Positions 51,991 through 62,000 of a DNA stretch of 64,000 bases are shown one piece after another; the stretch's first letter is position 1; each line of letters begins with the position of its first letter. The position numbers and the translations under genes were made by a program. Source of the DNA: Prevotella sp. (GTDB lineage Bacteria; Bacteroidota; Bacteroidia; Bacteroidales; Muribaculaceae); contig JAMPBN010000001.1 of assembly GCA_023666665.1 (NCBI GenBank), forward strand, positions 953,393 through 1,017,392, read 5' to 3'. The notes beneath the pieces are model-generated. The model was not told where the DNA came from. It did not search any database and worked only from the letters and a program-made list of their open reading frames with translations.

Positions 51991-52019
51991 CGAAATTTTC
52001 AGCGTTTACGGAAAACGTG

Positions 52020-54323
52020 TCAGAAAGGATAGCCTATGGCAAGGTGAAAAGCCAGGGAATTTTTAAACGAGGTCATATTGTAGTAGCCCGGCTTGCCGGT
52101 GTCGTAGGGCGCGTGGATGCCGATGCCGAGGTCGCCGCGAATCACCAGGATGCCAACGTCAACGCGGAGTCCCACACCGGTGCCCAGGGCAAGGTCGCGC
52201 AAAAAGCTGCGTGCCTGCAGCTGACCGCCGGGGCGCTGCGGGTCTTTTTTCAGCAGCCAGACGTTGCCGGAGTCAACGAACACCGCGCCGTGGAGCGGAC
52301 CGATAATCGGGAAGCGGAACTCCACGTTGGCCTCGAACTTAAACGTGCCGGTCTGATCAAAATAGTCGCCCGATTTGCTCTTTTCGGGTCGGTAGCTGCC
52401 CGGGCCGATGGAACGCACCGTGAATGCGCGGATTGAGTTGGCACCGCCTACCCAGAACTGCTCGCTGTAAGGCACCTCCTTGGAGTTGCCATAGGCGTGG
52501 GCCACTCCGGTTGCCGCTCTCATCACCAGCCAAAGGTCTTTGCTGTAGCTGAGTTTGCGGCCATAGACTATCTGGCCGCTGACCTTGAAAAACTGCGAAA
52601 TCGGGATTCCGAACAGCTTCTTTTCGCCTTTCACACCACACGCCCGCCATATGCCGCAGAAAACTCCGCCGGCCTCCTGGGCGGTGGCGTTCCAGCTGAG
52701 CTGATTCATGCCGCCAAACACGCGGTCATACTGATACGTGTACATTATCTGCGGCAGGAACTGGCTGCGGAAGCTGAGCGCCACGGCACGGTTTGCCGCC
52801 ATCAGCGAGTCGAAGTCTTCGGTGGTGTGGAGCAGGTTGTTGTAGGTCAGCTTCAACAGGGTCAGGGTGTTGGTGGAGTAGCGCGAGGGCGACCAGTCGT
52901 AGGCAAACGAGGCGTTAAACTGCGCCATGCGGAAGTAGTGCGGGCGGTTGAGCAGGTCCGCGTTGAGCGATATGCGCGTCCAGCTCAGGTCGCGCTTGAG
53001 CCGGGGAATGAACTTCGGGGCAAGCAGCCGGGGAAATGCCAGAGATGCCTGCAGCCCCGCCTCGTAGGAGTTGAACACGTTTGAGTGGTTGGCACCGGTT
53101 TGCCATTCGTAGCTGCCCGTCAGGGTGATTCCTAACTGTTCGCCGCCGCCAAAGAGGTTGTTTTGCGTCAGGCCGAGCATTATGCCCGGGCCGATGTAGC
53201 TGTTTGACTTGGAACTGACGTTGGCCTCGATGGTGGCTTCGAGGGGGCGGTCGAGCGTGCAGTCAACCACCACGTTGAGGCGGTCATCGCCCCGCACCCA
53301 TGATGCCGAGTCGGGCGGCACGATGTTGATGTCGATATTTGAAAAAATGCCCAGGCGCGACAGGCGCGTCTGCGTGTTGTTGAGGGCGTTGATGCGAATG
53401 TCGCGGCCCGGACGCAGGGTTATGCACTCGTCAACGAGCTGCCTCCGGAAGCGTGACGGCATAAACTGCACCAGAGTGCAGCGCGAGGTCTTCACGGTGT
53501 CGGGTGTTCCGGTGCCGTCGTTGCGCCTCAGAATCATCGTGACGTCACCCACGCGATATTCCTTGAGCATCAGCGGCGGGGTGTTGGCCGCCATTACCAT
53601 ACGCAGGGCTATGCGCTGCGGTCCTTGGTTGATTGAGTCGGCAAGATATTCAATGTATTCGGGATTGAAGAAGTAGTAGCCCCGGTTGCGCATCGCCGTG
53701 GCAATTACGGTGCGCACGTTTTTGAGCGAGTCCACGCAGTAGCGCACCCCGGGGCGCAGATACGTCTGCCGCCGTGCCACGGAGTCAATCAGATGGTAGA
53801 GCCGGCAGGTGTCGGGCAGCAGCTCTATGGAGTCGAGCAGATATGCCGGGCCGGTTTCCACCTGATAGCTCACGGAGGTGATTTGCGGATTCTTTTTGTG
53901 GGAGGTGGTGTAAGATGCCGACCCTCTGAAAAAGCCGTTGTTGTCAAGAATCTGATCAATCATTTTGACGCGCAGGTCGGGGCGCACCTCGCTGATTAGA
54001 ACCGGCTCGGAGGCGAATTTTTCATACACCCAGTGTTTGAGTCCCTTTTCGTGGCCGCTCCAGTGGTTCCAAATCCACAGCCCGATGGGGAATGGGTTGC
54101 GTATGTTGGTCATCGGCCAGGGATTGTTGGGCTTCACGTTGACTGCCGACGATATTTCCGACTTCAGACCGGGGGGTACTTTCACGCCGCTGTCGCCAAC
54201 CACCGTGAGCTTCTTGATGCCGTTGTAGAGTTCCTCGTCGGGTGCAAGGCGCGACGTGGTGGAGCATCCTGCCAGGATGAGCAGATAAGAGATAAGAGAT
54301 AAGAGATAAAGTTTATTTCTCAT
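52020..54323 (-). CDS. tamL: TamL, lipoprotein member of the BamA/TamA family
   Basis: A 767-aa outer-membrane Omp85-type protein. Lipoprotein signal RNKLYLLSLISYLLILAGC, then TTSRLAPDEELYNGIKKLTV, the usual TamL opening. POTRA-like regions cover about 25-400, followed by a 16-strand barrel ending in FHLAIGYPF with terminal Phe. QFWVGGANSIRAF and FEANVEFRFPI are barrel and L6-type marks. With TamB it forms the Tam complex for outer-membrane assembly or lipid transport; the lipid anchor is specific to Bacteroidetes. The ATG overlaps the tamB stop by 4 bp. Part of its signal peptide is a heptamer array. Confidence 0.9.
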   Translation of the reverse strand: MRNKLYLLSLISYLLILAGCSTTSRLAPDEELYNGIKKLTVVGDSGVKVPPGLKSEISSAVNVKPNNPWPMTNIRNPFPIGLWIWNHWSGHEKGLKHWVYEKFASEPVLISEVRPDLRVKMIDQILDNNGFFRGSASYTTSHKKNPQITSVSYQVETGPAYLLDSIELLPDTCRLYHLIDSVARRQTYLRPGVRYCVDSLKNVRTVIATAMRNRGYYFFNPEYIEYLADSINQGPQRIALRMVMAANTPPLMLKEYRVGDVTMILRRNDGTGTPDTVKTSRCTLVQFMPSRFRRQLVDECITLRPGRDIRINALNNTQTRLSRLGIFSNIDINIVPPDSASWVRGDDRLNVVVDCTLDRPLEATIEANVSSKSNSYIGPGIMLGLTQNNLFGGGEQLGITLTGSYEWQTGANHSNVFNSYEAGLQASLAFPRLLAPKFIPRLKRDLSWTRISLNADLLNRPHYFRMAQFNASFAYDWSPSRYSTNTLTLLKLTYNNLLHTTEDFDSLMAANRAVALSFRSQFLPQIMYTYQYDRVFGGMNQLSWNATAQEAGGVFCGIWRACGVKGEKKLFGIPISQFFKVSGQIVYGRKLSYSKDLWLVMRAATGVAHAYGNSKEVPYSEQFWVGGANSIRAFTVRSIGPGSYRPEKSKSGDYFDQTGTFKFEANVEFRFPIIGPLHGAVFVDSGNVWLLKKDPQRPGGQLQARSFLRDLALGTGVGLRVDVGILVIRGDLGIGIHAPYDTGKPGYYNMTSFKNSLAFHLAIGYPF
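54283..54310 (-). repeat. Heptamer array in the TamL signal peptide
   Basis: Four 7-bp units of CTTATCT (three exact, the outermost with one change) on the coding strand. Read in codons, it gives a 7-residue period (YLLSLIS, then YLL). It starts 13 bases after the TamL ATG. Confidence 0.85.
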
Positions 54324-57300
54324 TGCTTGGCGGCTTTTATGAAGTTGAAAATGTCGGCCACGCGGTTAATGCGGCGCTTCACCACGAAGCCCACGCCGGT
54401 CTGCGTAACCTCGCCTTCAAGTATGCTCTCGTAGCCCGTGTGGCGGAACAGGCGCACATACATCGACCCCGACTGGTTGAGCATATATTCAAACGACACG
54501 TCGCTAATCAGGTTTTCGGCAATCTCCGACTCTTCCGAATCCGTAGAGTAGTTGCCGCCCACAACGATTTTAAACCGGTCGTTAAACAGTGTTTTGCTCA
54601 CCTTATAACTATATTGCGTTGCCGTTGAAGTTTGGCCGTTACGGGTGCGGTCATATTGGTCGAAACCAAAACTGAGGTCTACCCCCTTGATGGTGTTGGC
54701 CGCCCACTTGTTGAGCTGTGAGGAGAGGAAGCCGTAGAGCGCGTTGCCGCTGAGGTTTGACGTTGCCGAGGTTTCGCCGCTTGAGTAGAGGCCGTAGAGC
54801 AGCAGATTCATTGCCTTGTTGGCGCGTTGGGTGGGACTCATGGCCTGCAGCTCGTTCTGCACGGTGATGTCGTCGTTGGTCGAGAGGTCGAATGCCACGT
54901 CCATATGCTCGAGCGTTCCGGTTGCCGCGAGGCTCACGTCGAAGTTTACCAGGCGGGAGTTCTCGCCCGAGCGCGTCACGTTGGCCTTGACCTGGTCGGA
55001 GGCGCTGACGTGGAGCGTGGGGTTGAGAATCGGGCCGTTGAACGCCACGTAGCTGCCCGGGGTGAACGTAAACGTTTTCTCCGAAATCACCGGCAGCGAG
55101 TAGCGGAAGAAACCGCCGTCAATGGTGAGGCGGCCCGTGAGGCGGCCGTCGGGCTGCGAGGGGGTCATAGTGTAGTTCAGATTGCCCCGGGGCTTGAGCT
55201 GGGCGCGGTTCTGGCCGTCGGTCGAGAGGTCAACGGTGAATTGCGCACCCTGGCGGATATCAACGTTGGCATCGAGCATCATCTGCATCCCCGTGGGCTG
55301 CACGGAGTCAGCAATCGCCACTGTGGCGGTGTCGGCAAAGTTTACGAATTTCACCACGTCCTCATCCGGCTCGAGGCCCACCACGGCTTTTGCGTCGGTG
55401 ACCTGGTAGGTCAGGTTGGTTTGCGGCAGAATGGCCAGGTCGGCGTTGACGCGCATAAAGCTGAGAGTGCCGGCAACGTCGGCATTCAGGTCAATGAATC
55501 CGCGGCCGTAAAGATTGACCGAGCGGGCCTTTTTGGAGTTGAGAAACTGCATGTTTTGCGCCTTGAGCTGCAGCGCCAGCAATGGCGAGGCAAAGCTCTT
55601 GAGGTTGACCTGTCCGTTGATGCGCAGCGGGTTGTCGTTGCTGCCGAATATTGCAAAGTTGTTGAACTTGACCAGGTTGGAGTCTATGGGAATCTTGGTC
55701 GAGTCGAGGCGGAACGTCGTGCCCATCATTCCCACCAGCACCGTGGCATCGCGGAAGTTGATGTCGCCGTTGAGGGTCATTTGCTTGAACGTGCCGCCCA
55801 CGTCCATGCGGCCGTTGAGCGTACCGCCCAAAGAGGCATATTCCGCCGGGAGGAAAGGATTTGCAAGTTTTAGGGGGAACTTGCTGACTTTCAGGCTGAG
55901 GTCGAGGGGGGAGCGCCGCGTGGTGTCGTTGAGTGCCCCAGTTGCGATGATGGCGCGGGTATCGTCAACGTCGAGCGCGGCGTTGGCCCATATTGCGCCG
56001 CCAAAGTCGGTACTCACGTCGAGGTCAAGGTCAAGATTGCCCACCGGCTTGCGGCCATACGTGAGGTTCTCAACTCCCACGGTGCCGTAGCCGTTGACCG
56101 ACTTGGTGGTGTAATTAACGGTGAGGTCGGCATTAACGTCGCCCGCAATCGGCGGCGCAAAGGGGTTGATTTGAATCCAGTCTTGAATGTGTATGTCGCT
56201 TATTTTTACGGTCAGCTCGTTGGGCGTGGTCAGCGAGTCGGCATCGGAGTGTTGCGATGTGAGAATCTGAATGCGCGAGTCGTCGCCCCGGGCATCAATG
56301 TTGGCGTGGAGATGCAGCGTCTTGGGGTTGAGCGCCAGGTAGTTGTTGTCGTTGATAACCCAGTGCTTGTAAGCGATAATCGGCTCTGTGGGGGTGAGTT
56401 GCAGCCCCACTATCGAGTCGCTGATGTTGGCAAGGAAGCCGACCTTATAGCCGGTTTGTCCTTGGAGATTTTGCTGTTGGAGAAAGAACTTGCCTTCGTG
56501 GCCTTCAACGCGGCCTTTAAGGCATACTTGGGCAAACTCGTCGAGTGTGCCCGGGCGGTTGTGCATATCCACGTCGAGAAGCAGCGCGTTACCCCGGGTC
56601 AGCAGCTTGGCCCCTAAGGTGTCAACCTTGATTGACTCGCCTGAGCTGAAGCCGAGAATGTCGGCGTTGGCGCGCAGGGCGGTGTCGCAGTCGGCGCTGA
56701 GGTGCAAGGTGTTGAAGTCAATTCCCGAGTTGGCGAGGTAGGCACCGACGGCGTTGCCCGGCAGCGCCTCGAGGTTGAGGCGGAAGGGCGGAAGGAGGGA
56801 AATGAGGCTATCGGCGAGGAAGTTGCGCTGCGCAATCATTGAATCCACCGCCGTGGCCGCCGCGCCGAAGCTCCTGGAGAGCGACATCAGGGTGGTGTCG
56901 GCGCGGAAGTCGGCGCTCAGGGTGTTGTTGCCCAAGTGCACTGCAGTGGTGCGCCCGGCATTGGCCGTTAGGCTGAGCGAATCAAGGGTTATCTGGTTGG
57001 AGTTGAAGCGGATGTCGGCGTTGCGGATTGTTGCGTCGGCCTTGATGGAGTCAAGGTTGAGAGCGGCGTAGCCCCGCGAGTCGAGAAGCAGCCGTCCGCC
57101 CATCACGGAGTCGGTGAGTCCCAGAACTTTGAGGTCGAGGTTGCGGATGTTACCGTTGAGATTCCAGCTCACGGTTTTGGCCTCAAGATGCCCTGTGAGG
57201 TCGAGCGAGAGGTCTGCGGCCGAAGCCCCGGAGTTCAGGCGTGCCGCAATGTCGCCGTCGGCGAGTTTTGCCGCCAGGGTCAGGTTGCCGATGCGCTCGC

Positions 57301-58936
57301 CCTTATATTGCAGAGCGCGCAGGTCTACGTTGGCGTCTATTCGAGCACCGCGCCGCAGGGGGTTGAAATACAGACCGTCAACCCGCGCCGAGCCGCTCAC
57401 CGCTCCGATGCCGAGGTCGGGCATAAATGCCGCTACCGGAAAGGAGTCAACGAGCAGCGTCGCGCCATAGCGCGGCGCCGTGCCGCTCATTTTGGCGTCA
57501 AGCGCAAGGCGGCCGGCTGCCGTGTTGGCCGTGAGCTGCGCGGCATAGTCGTTGTCGTTGGCCTTGACGTGGCCTTTGAGCCGCAGCGGCGGCAGGCTAA
57601 CCCCCTTTGGCAGCAGCGGCTTGACCGGCGCGGTGTTGCTCAACCGGCCGTCAACGTCAATGTCGAGTTCGAGCTGCTTAGGGTCGGTGAGGTTGCGCAC
57701 GGTGCCGCCCCCCTTGAGGTAAAAAACGTTGCGCATAGCCAGCGCCAAGGTGTCAATTCTCAGGTCGCCCATAGTGCCGGAGGCTAGGGCGCGCAAGGTT
57801 AGCGGATTGTTAGGTGGCATAGGTGCCAACATCGGCGCAAATGCGGGAAATGCCTTGACTACGGCGGCGGGATATACTTCAGCCGTGGCATCAACGCTGA
57901 GCGGTGCCGTGGCCATATCGCCGAGGCCCATCTCGGCGCTGAGCAGCAAGTTAGTTTGCTTGTTGAGCAGAATTTTAAAGCCTCGGGCATACATTGCCGA
58001 GTCGGTCATCTCAAAGACACCGGAGCCTTGCAGCGGCATCCCCGCAACGCTGCCAATCCGCAGCGAGCGCAGCGGCACGGTGAGTTCCGCGCCGTGCATA
58101 GTGAACGAGTCAACCCGCGCAGTGGCATCTCTCAGCGTCAGCCAGTTGAGGTCTAAGCCGGCAATCGGCTCAGCTCCGCGTTGGCCATAGAGCGCCGAAT
58201 CTACGGCAAGCTCAAGAAGGCCGGTCCGTATGTCGATGGTGTCGGCGACGAGCAACTCTCCTCCGCTCAAAGTGGCCTCCCTGAGGCGGGCGGCAATGGT
58301 ATCGTTGGTCAGCGCCATGCTCATGCGGTAGTCAACGTTGCGCAGCGAAATCGGTCCCGTAGTGATACGTAGCGGCGCGGTCGCCGTGGTGTCCTTTGGC
58401 GTTTCGGTGGTGTCCGGGCCCATCAGCAGGAGCACGCGGGCGCCGTTGAGGTCAGCGTGTTTCACCATTATATCGCTGAAATTCAGCGCCAACGATGCTG
58501 CCGCGCCTATGGAGTCAACGCTTACGGCAATGTAGAGTGAATCCGCGCCGCCCATCTGATAGAAGCCGTTGCGAATCTCGGCGTTGGTGATACCCAAGCG
58601 CCCGCGCAGCAGCGACAGCGGATTGACGCTCGCCGACACCCGGCGGGCCACCACCATAGTGTCGCCCCGGTCTATCACTACGGCCCGCTCCACGCTGAGC
58701 CGCAGCGGCCAGCGCAGGCGGATGTCTTCCGCCTCAATGTGCATTCCGGAGCTTTGCTCCACCGAGGGCAACACCCACGAAGCCACGCGGTTAAGCACCC
58801 CGGGCACGTAGAGCAGCGCAACTGCTGCGGCAACGAGCAGAATCACCCCCGCAACCAGCCACCCCACCCACCGAAGCGGGCGGAGCACACGGCGCGACTT
58901 GCGCGGCGATTCGCGGCGGGCATCCTTCTCGTCCAT
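54320..58936 (-). CDS. tamB: TamB, translocation and assembly module subunit
   Basis: A 1538-aa inner-membrane-anchored periplasmic protein. N-terminal helix VGWLVAGVILLVAAAVALLY (about 24-45), then a very long beta-taco body of repeating strands, then the conserved DUF490 C-terminus (LSTNDDITVQNELQAMSPTQ, NKWAANTIKGVDLSFGFDQY, SGSMYVRLFRHTGYESILEG, VGFVVKRRIN). It partners TamL, whose gene overlaps the stop codon. Length is within the range for TamB. Its promoter at 58966 is divergent from the 59 kb gene. Confidence 0.93.
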   Translation of the reverse strand: MDEKDARRESPRKSRRVLRPLRWVGWLVAGVILLVAAAVALLYVPGVLNRVASWVLPSVEQSSGMHIEAEDIRLRWPLRLSVERAVVIDRGDTMVVARRVSASVNPLSLLRGRLGITNAEIRNGFYQMGGADSLYIAVSVDSIGAAASLALNFSDIMVKHADLNGARVLLLMGPDTTETPKDTTATAPLRITTGPISLRNVDYRMSMALTNDTIAARLREATLSGGELLVADTIDIRTGLLELAVDSALYGQRGAEPIAGLDLNWLTLRDATARVDSFTMHGAELTVPLRSLRIGSVAGMPLQGSGVFEMTDSAMYARGFKILLNKQTNLLLSAEMGLGDMATAPLSVDATAEVYPAAVVKAFPAFAPMLAPMPPNNPLTLRALASGTMGDLRIDTLALAMRNVFYLKGGGTVRNLTDPKQLELDIDVDGRLSNTAPVKPLLPKGVSLPPLRLKGHVKANDNDYAAQLTANTAAGRLALDAKMSGTAPRYGATLLVDSFPVAAFMPDLGIGAVSGSARVDGLYFNPLRRGARIDANVDLRALQYKGERIGNLTLAAKLADGDIAARLNSGASAADLSLDLTGHLEAKTVSWNLNGNIRNLDLKVLGLTDSVMGGRLLLDSRGYAALNLDSIKADATIRNADIRFNSNQITLDSLSLTANAGRTTAVHLGNNTLSADFRADTTLMSLSRSFGAAATAVDSMIAQRNFLADSLISLLPPFRLNLEALPGNAVGAYLANSGIDFNTLHLSADCDTALRANADILGFSSGESIKVDTLGAKLLTRGNALLLDVDMHNRPGTLDEFAQVCLKGRVEGHEGKFFLQQQNLQGQTGYKVGFLANISDSIVGLQLTPTEPIIAYKHWVINDNNYLALNPKTLHLHANIDARGDDSRIQILTSQHSDADSLTTPNELTVKISDIHIQDWIQINPFAPPIAGDVNADLTVNYTTKSVNGYGTVGVENLTYGRKPVGNLDLDLDVSTDFGGAIWANAALDVDDTRAIIATGALNDTTRRSPLDLSLKVSKFPLKLANPFLPAEYASLGGTLNGRMDVGGTFKQMTLNGDINFRDATVLVGMMGTTFRLDSTKIPIDSNLVKFNNFAIFGSNDNPLRINGQVNLKSFASPLLALQLKAQNMQFLNSKKARSVNLYGRGFIDLNADVAGTLSFMRVNADLAILPQTNLTYQVTDAKAVVGLEPDEDVVKFVNFADTATVAIADSVQPTGMQMMLDANVDIRQGAQFTVDLSTDGQNRAQLKPRGNLNYTMTPSQPDGRLTGRLTIDGGFFRYSLPVISEKTFTFTPGSYVAFNGPILNPTLHVSASDQVKANVTRSGENSRLVNFDVSLAATGTLEHMDVAFDLSTNDDITVQNELQAMSPTQRANKAMNLLLYGLYSSGETSATSNLSGNALYGFLSSQLNKWAANTIKGVDLSFGFDQYDRTRNGQTSTATQYSYKVSKTLFNDRFKIVVGGNYSTDSEESEIAENLISDVSFEYMLNQSGSMYVRLFRHTGYESILEGEVTQTGVGFVVKRRINRVADIFNFIKAAKQ

Positions 58937-58965
58937 AAATAAACAGTTGACTAAAATCTAAACCA

Positions 58966-59032
58966 CAAAATTAACGAAAAAGTTTAACCTGCCAAAATCA
59001 TTTGCAAATGTCGCGGAAATGACGTATCTTTG
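58966..59032. promoter_or_regulatory. Divergent promoters: tamB-tamL and the 59 kb gene
   Basis: Minus strand: TAATTTTG (58966-58973) with TTTG (58993-58996), spacer 19. Plus strand: TTTG (59001-59004) and TATCTTTG (59025-59032), spacer 20. Both are near-consensus, and their -33 elements are only four bases apart. Confidence 0.75.
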
Positions 59033-59078
59033 TCACCAAATTCATTCAAATCATCAATTAAATTCTTTCACCTTTTTT

Positions 59079-62000
59079 ATGAATAAACCTTTCTTCAGGT
59101 GCCTGGCATTTGTATCTCTGCTTGGCGCTTCCTTAACGGCATCCGCCGACAAGGTTTTTTATCAAGTTCCGAGCGAGAGCTGGCTTGCCGACGGCGGCTA
59201 TTATGTTGTGGGTTCTGTGGGTACCGCCGGCAATTGGCTCACAAATAATCCTATATGCTACACGGCTTCCATTAATGCCAACAACAAAGGTGGAACAGTG
59301 TCAATGACGGCGAAACCCAATTTGGACTTTGAGGACTCTATGATATGGAAATTCAAAGCCGCAGATAAGGTTTGCAGTAATACCCATACGTCTCATGGCG
59401 GCCCTCATCAGTCGTTCCAGTTGCTCTGTGCAGCAAATAATAATTTGGCGCTGACATACTCTCCCGGACTGACAAATAACTTGTCAAACAACGACACGTA
59501 TTTTGAATACGTGCCAACTGAGGTTTCGGGCCTTGGAACGGTGTTTGTCAATCACACCAAATGGGATGGTAGCCGATATGTAGTATTCCGTTGTTTTAAC
59601 CCCTCCGGAAGTGCAAACTACTATTCTACCCCTGATGATGTCTGGAATGGCCAGTATGTTGGCAGCGATGGCTCCTGGAGTGTAATGCAACGAATCTACC
59701 TCGTGATAGATGATGAAAACCTTGCAGCTACTGCCTCCGTCATATGGCAGGCTCTCGCTGAAGATGATATAGCGACCAACGGTTCTGAATATACCGGTGG
59801 ACATATTACCGCTTTGCGTTTGCGCGCGGTACCTGATTTGGCCGGACAGAGTGCTTCGACTCTCATAGATTATCTAACGCAGAAATATGCCGAATCCATT
59901 GAAGATATTGATTTTTTAACATCAACCTTTGGTGGTAAATATCTTCAGATTCATCACGACGTAGTGATTAGCGGTAATACTCGTACCGGCGCAATCGGTA
60001 TCAAAGATGGAGCGTTGAAAGTACTTTCCGGCAGCCCGAAACTTACATCTACCTGGTATGCAGAGTACGATGAGGCTGAAGATGCCATCCGCCTATCCAT
60101 AGACGGTTGGTATTTGGGCGCAATAGCTCCCCAACAAAATACCGAACTCTCATTGGCAACAAACGCAAGCGAAGCCGGTTTATATCGTTTCTATCCCCAG
60201 TATAACAATAATTATGAAGTAGATTATTATCTGCTGACTTGCAAACGATATTCCGACGGTACAGAACCCGCGGCTTGGCGCACCGGTGCAGCTGTTACGG
60301 CAAACAATAATCAAGGAGTTGACGGTGAAACCAACAACTGGGTAAATGATAAGGTGTCGACATATAACACTGATGGCGTACTTTCTCGTTGGGGTTCAGG
60401 TGCGGCTACTGCCCATTGGCAAATCTCAGTGGTGGGTGAAACGGAAGCAGAGGCCTTGGTGGCTATTGCTAAAGATGAGCTGATGCCGGTTAGTCCCAAT
60501 ATCAACACACGTATGCTTCAAAACTTGACCGATTACGCTTGCAATATGTCAGGTGTCGGCTCCGCGTTCATTCAAAAGGGTCAAGCAATCCAACAGTTGG
60601 CGCAACGACTCACGGTGACCCCCGATGCTAATAAATTTTACTATGTAGTTAGCGCAGTGGGGTATAATAGCGGCCTTAAGGGCTTGACCATAGCCACTGA
60701 AGATGATGCGGTAAAAGTCAAATGGAATTCTTTAGCATCAGATTTTACTTCAGTATGGGCTATTACCCCAACGGATCAAGAAAACAGTTATTTGCTGCGT
60801 AATGCAATCAATGGTATGTATGTGGAGCCACGAACCGACACCGGTAACAATGCGCTATATGCTCTGCAGAAAGAGAGTTCACCTGTAACCCTTACCCGAA
60901 TAAATGACTCTGATTGTCAAATGTTGATAAAAGCCGAGGGGAGCTTCCACTGTTTGAATCATAGTTCCGGTGAAGGGTCAAATGGTTCTATTATTGCTTA
61001 CAATAACCAAGATAACATTAACGAACCTTCGGCTTGGTACATTATTGAACTGTCAGCATCAGAAGTTGAGGCTCTCCAACGCGCATATTCAGAGGTTGCT
61101 GCTGCCGACGGGATACCCGAGTGGGCGCAAAATAACCTTGAAAATCTTTTTAATGTAATCAACGACAATACGGCAACGGCATCCGCAAGAATTGATGCTC
61201 ATCTTGCTGTTTCAGATTTCAATCCGAGTTCCATTTTTGCAGATAAGCTCTTTAAAATTGAGTCATACGGTCGCCCCGGATTTTATATTGGCTTCGGTGG
61301 CGCGACAAGTGGCTGGATGCATTTTTATGATTCAACCGCCTGTTCTGACCAAAGCGATTTCCTGTTCTATTTTGATGCAGAACATAAACTGCACCATTTG
61401 CTCGGCGGAAATGCCGTAAACGCCGGTCTGCAAATTGACACTGATGCAAATGCCGGAGCGTTAAGTCTTGCATTTTCTCCCCTTGAAGATGGCTATAAGA
61501 TTATAGGTAATTCTAATGGTACGATATGGGCTCATGATATGGGTACATCAAATGCCAACTATGTAAATGTGGTTGGGAGATGCGGTGGCACCATAGAACC
61601 TACCGGCCACACCGAAAACCACGCATTTAAGTTGATTCTCGCAACTGAAGAAGAAATTAGTCAGTTAATTCGTAACGTTGCCGGCGAAGAACCTACACTT
61701 GAGGGTTCCGGTTTCGTTGAAGGTACGGAACCCGGTCAACTCGTAGTTCTCGAGGATGCAACCAATTGGAACGATTTTTGCGGCCAACACGGTTTGAACG
61801 CATCATTCTTTAATATTGACAAATATCACGACTTTCTCAATGCTGCTACAAACAACTATCTGTTGAACAAATATACCGTAGCACCGGTGAAGGGCGATAG
61901 ATATTTCCGCGTTAAGGCTTCGGCCCGAAATATGGAGTCACAAAACCGCTCAACTGAAGAGCGGTATTTGAGCGATCAAAACTTGTCCGACAGAAGCAGT

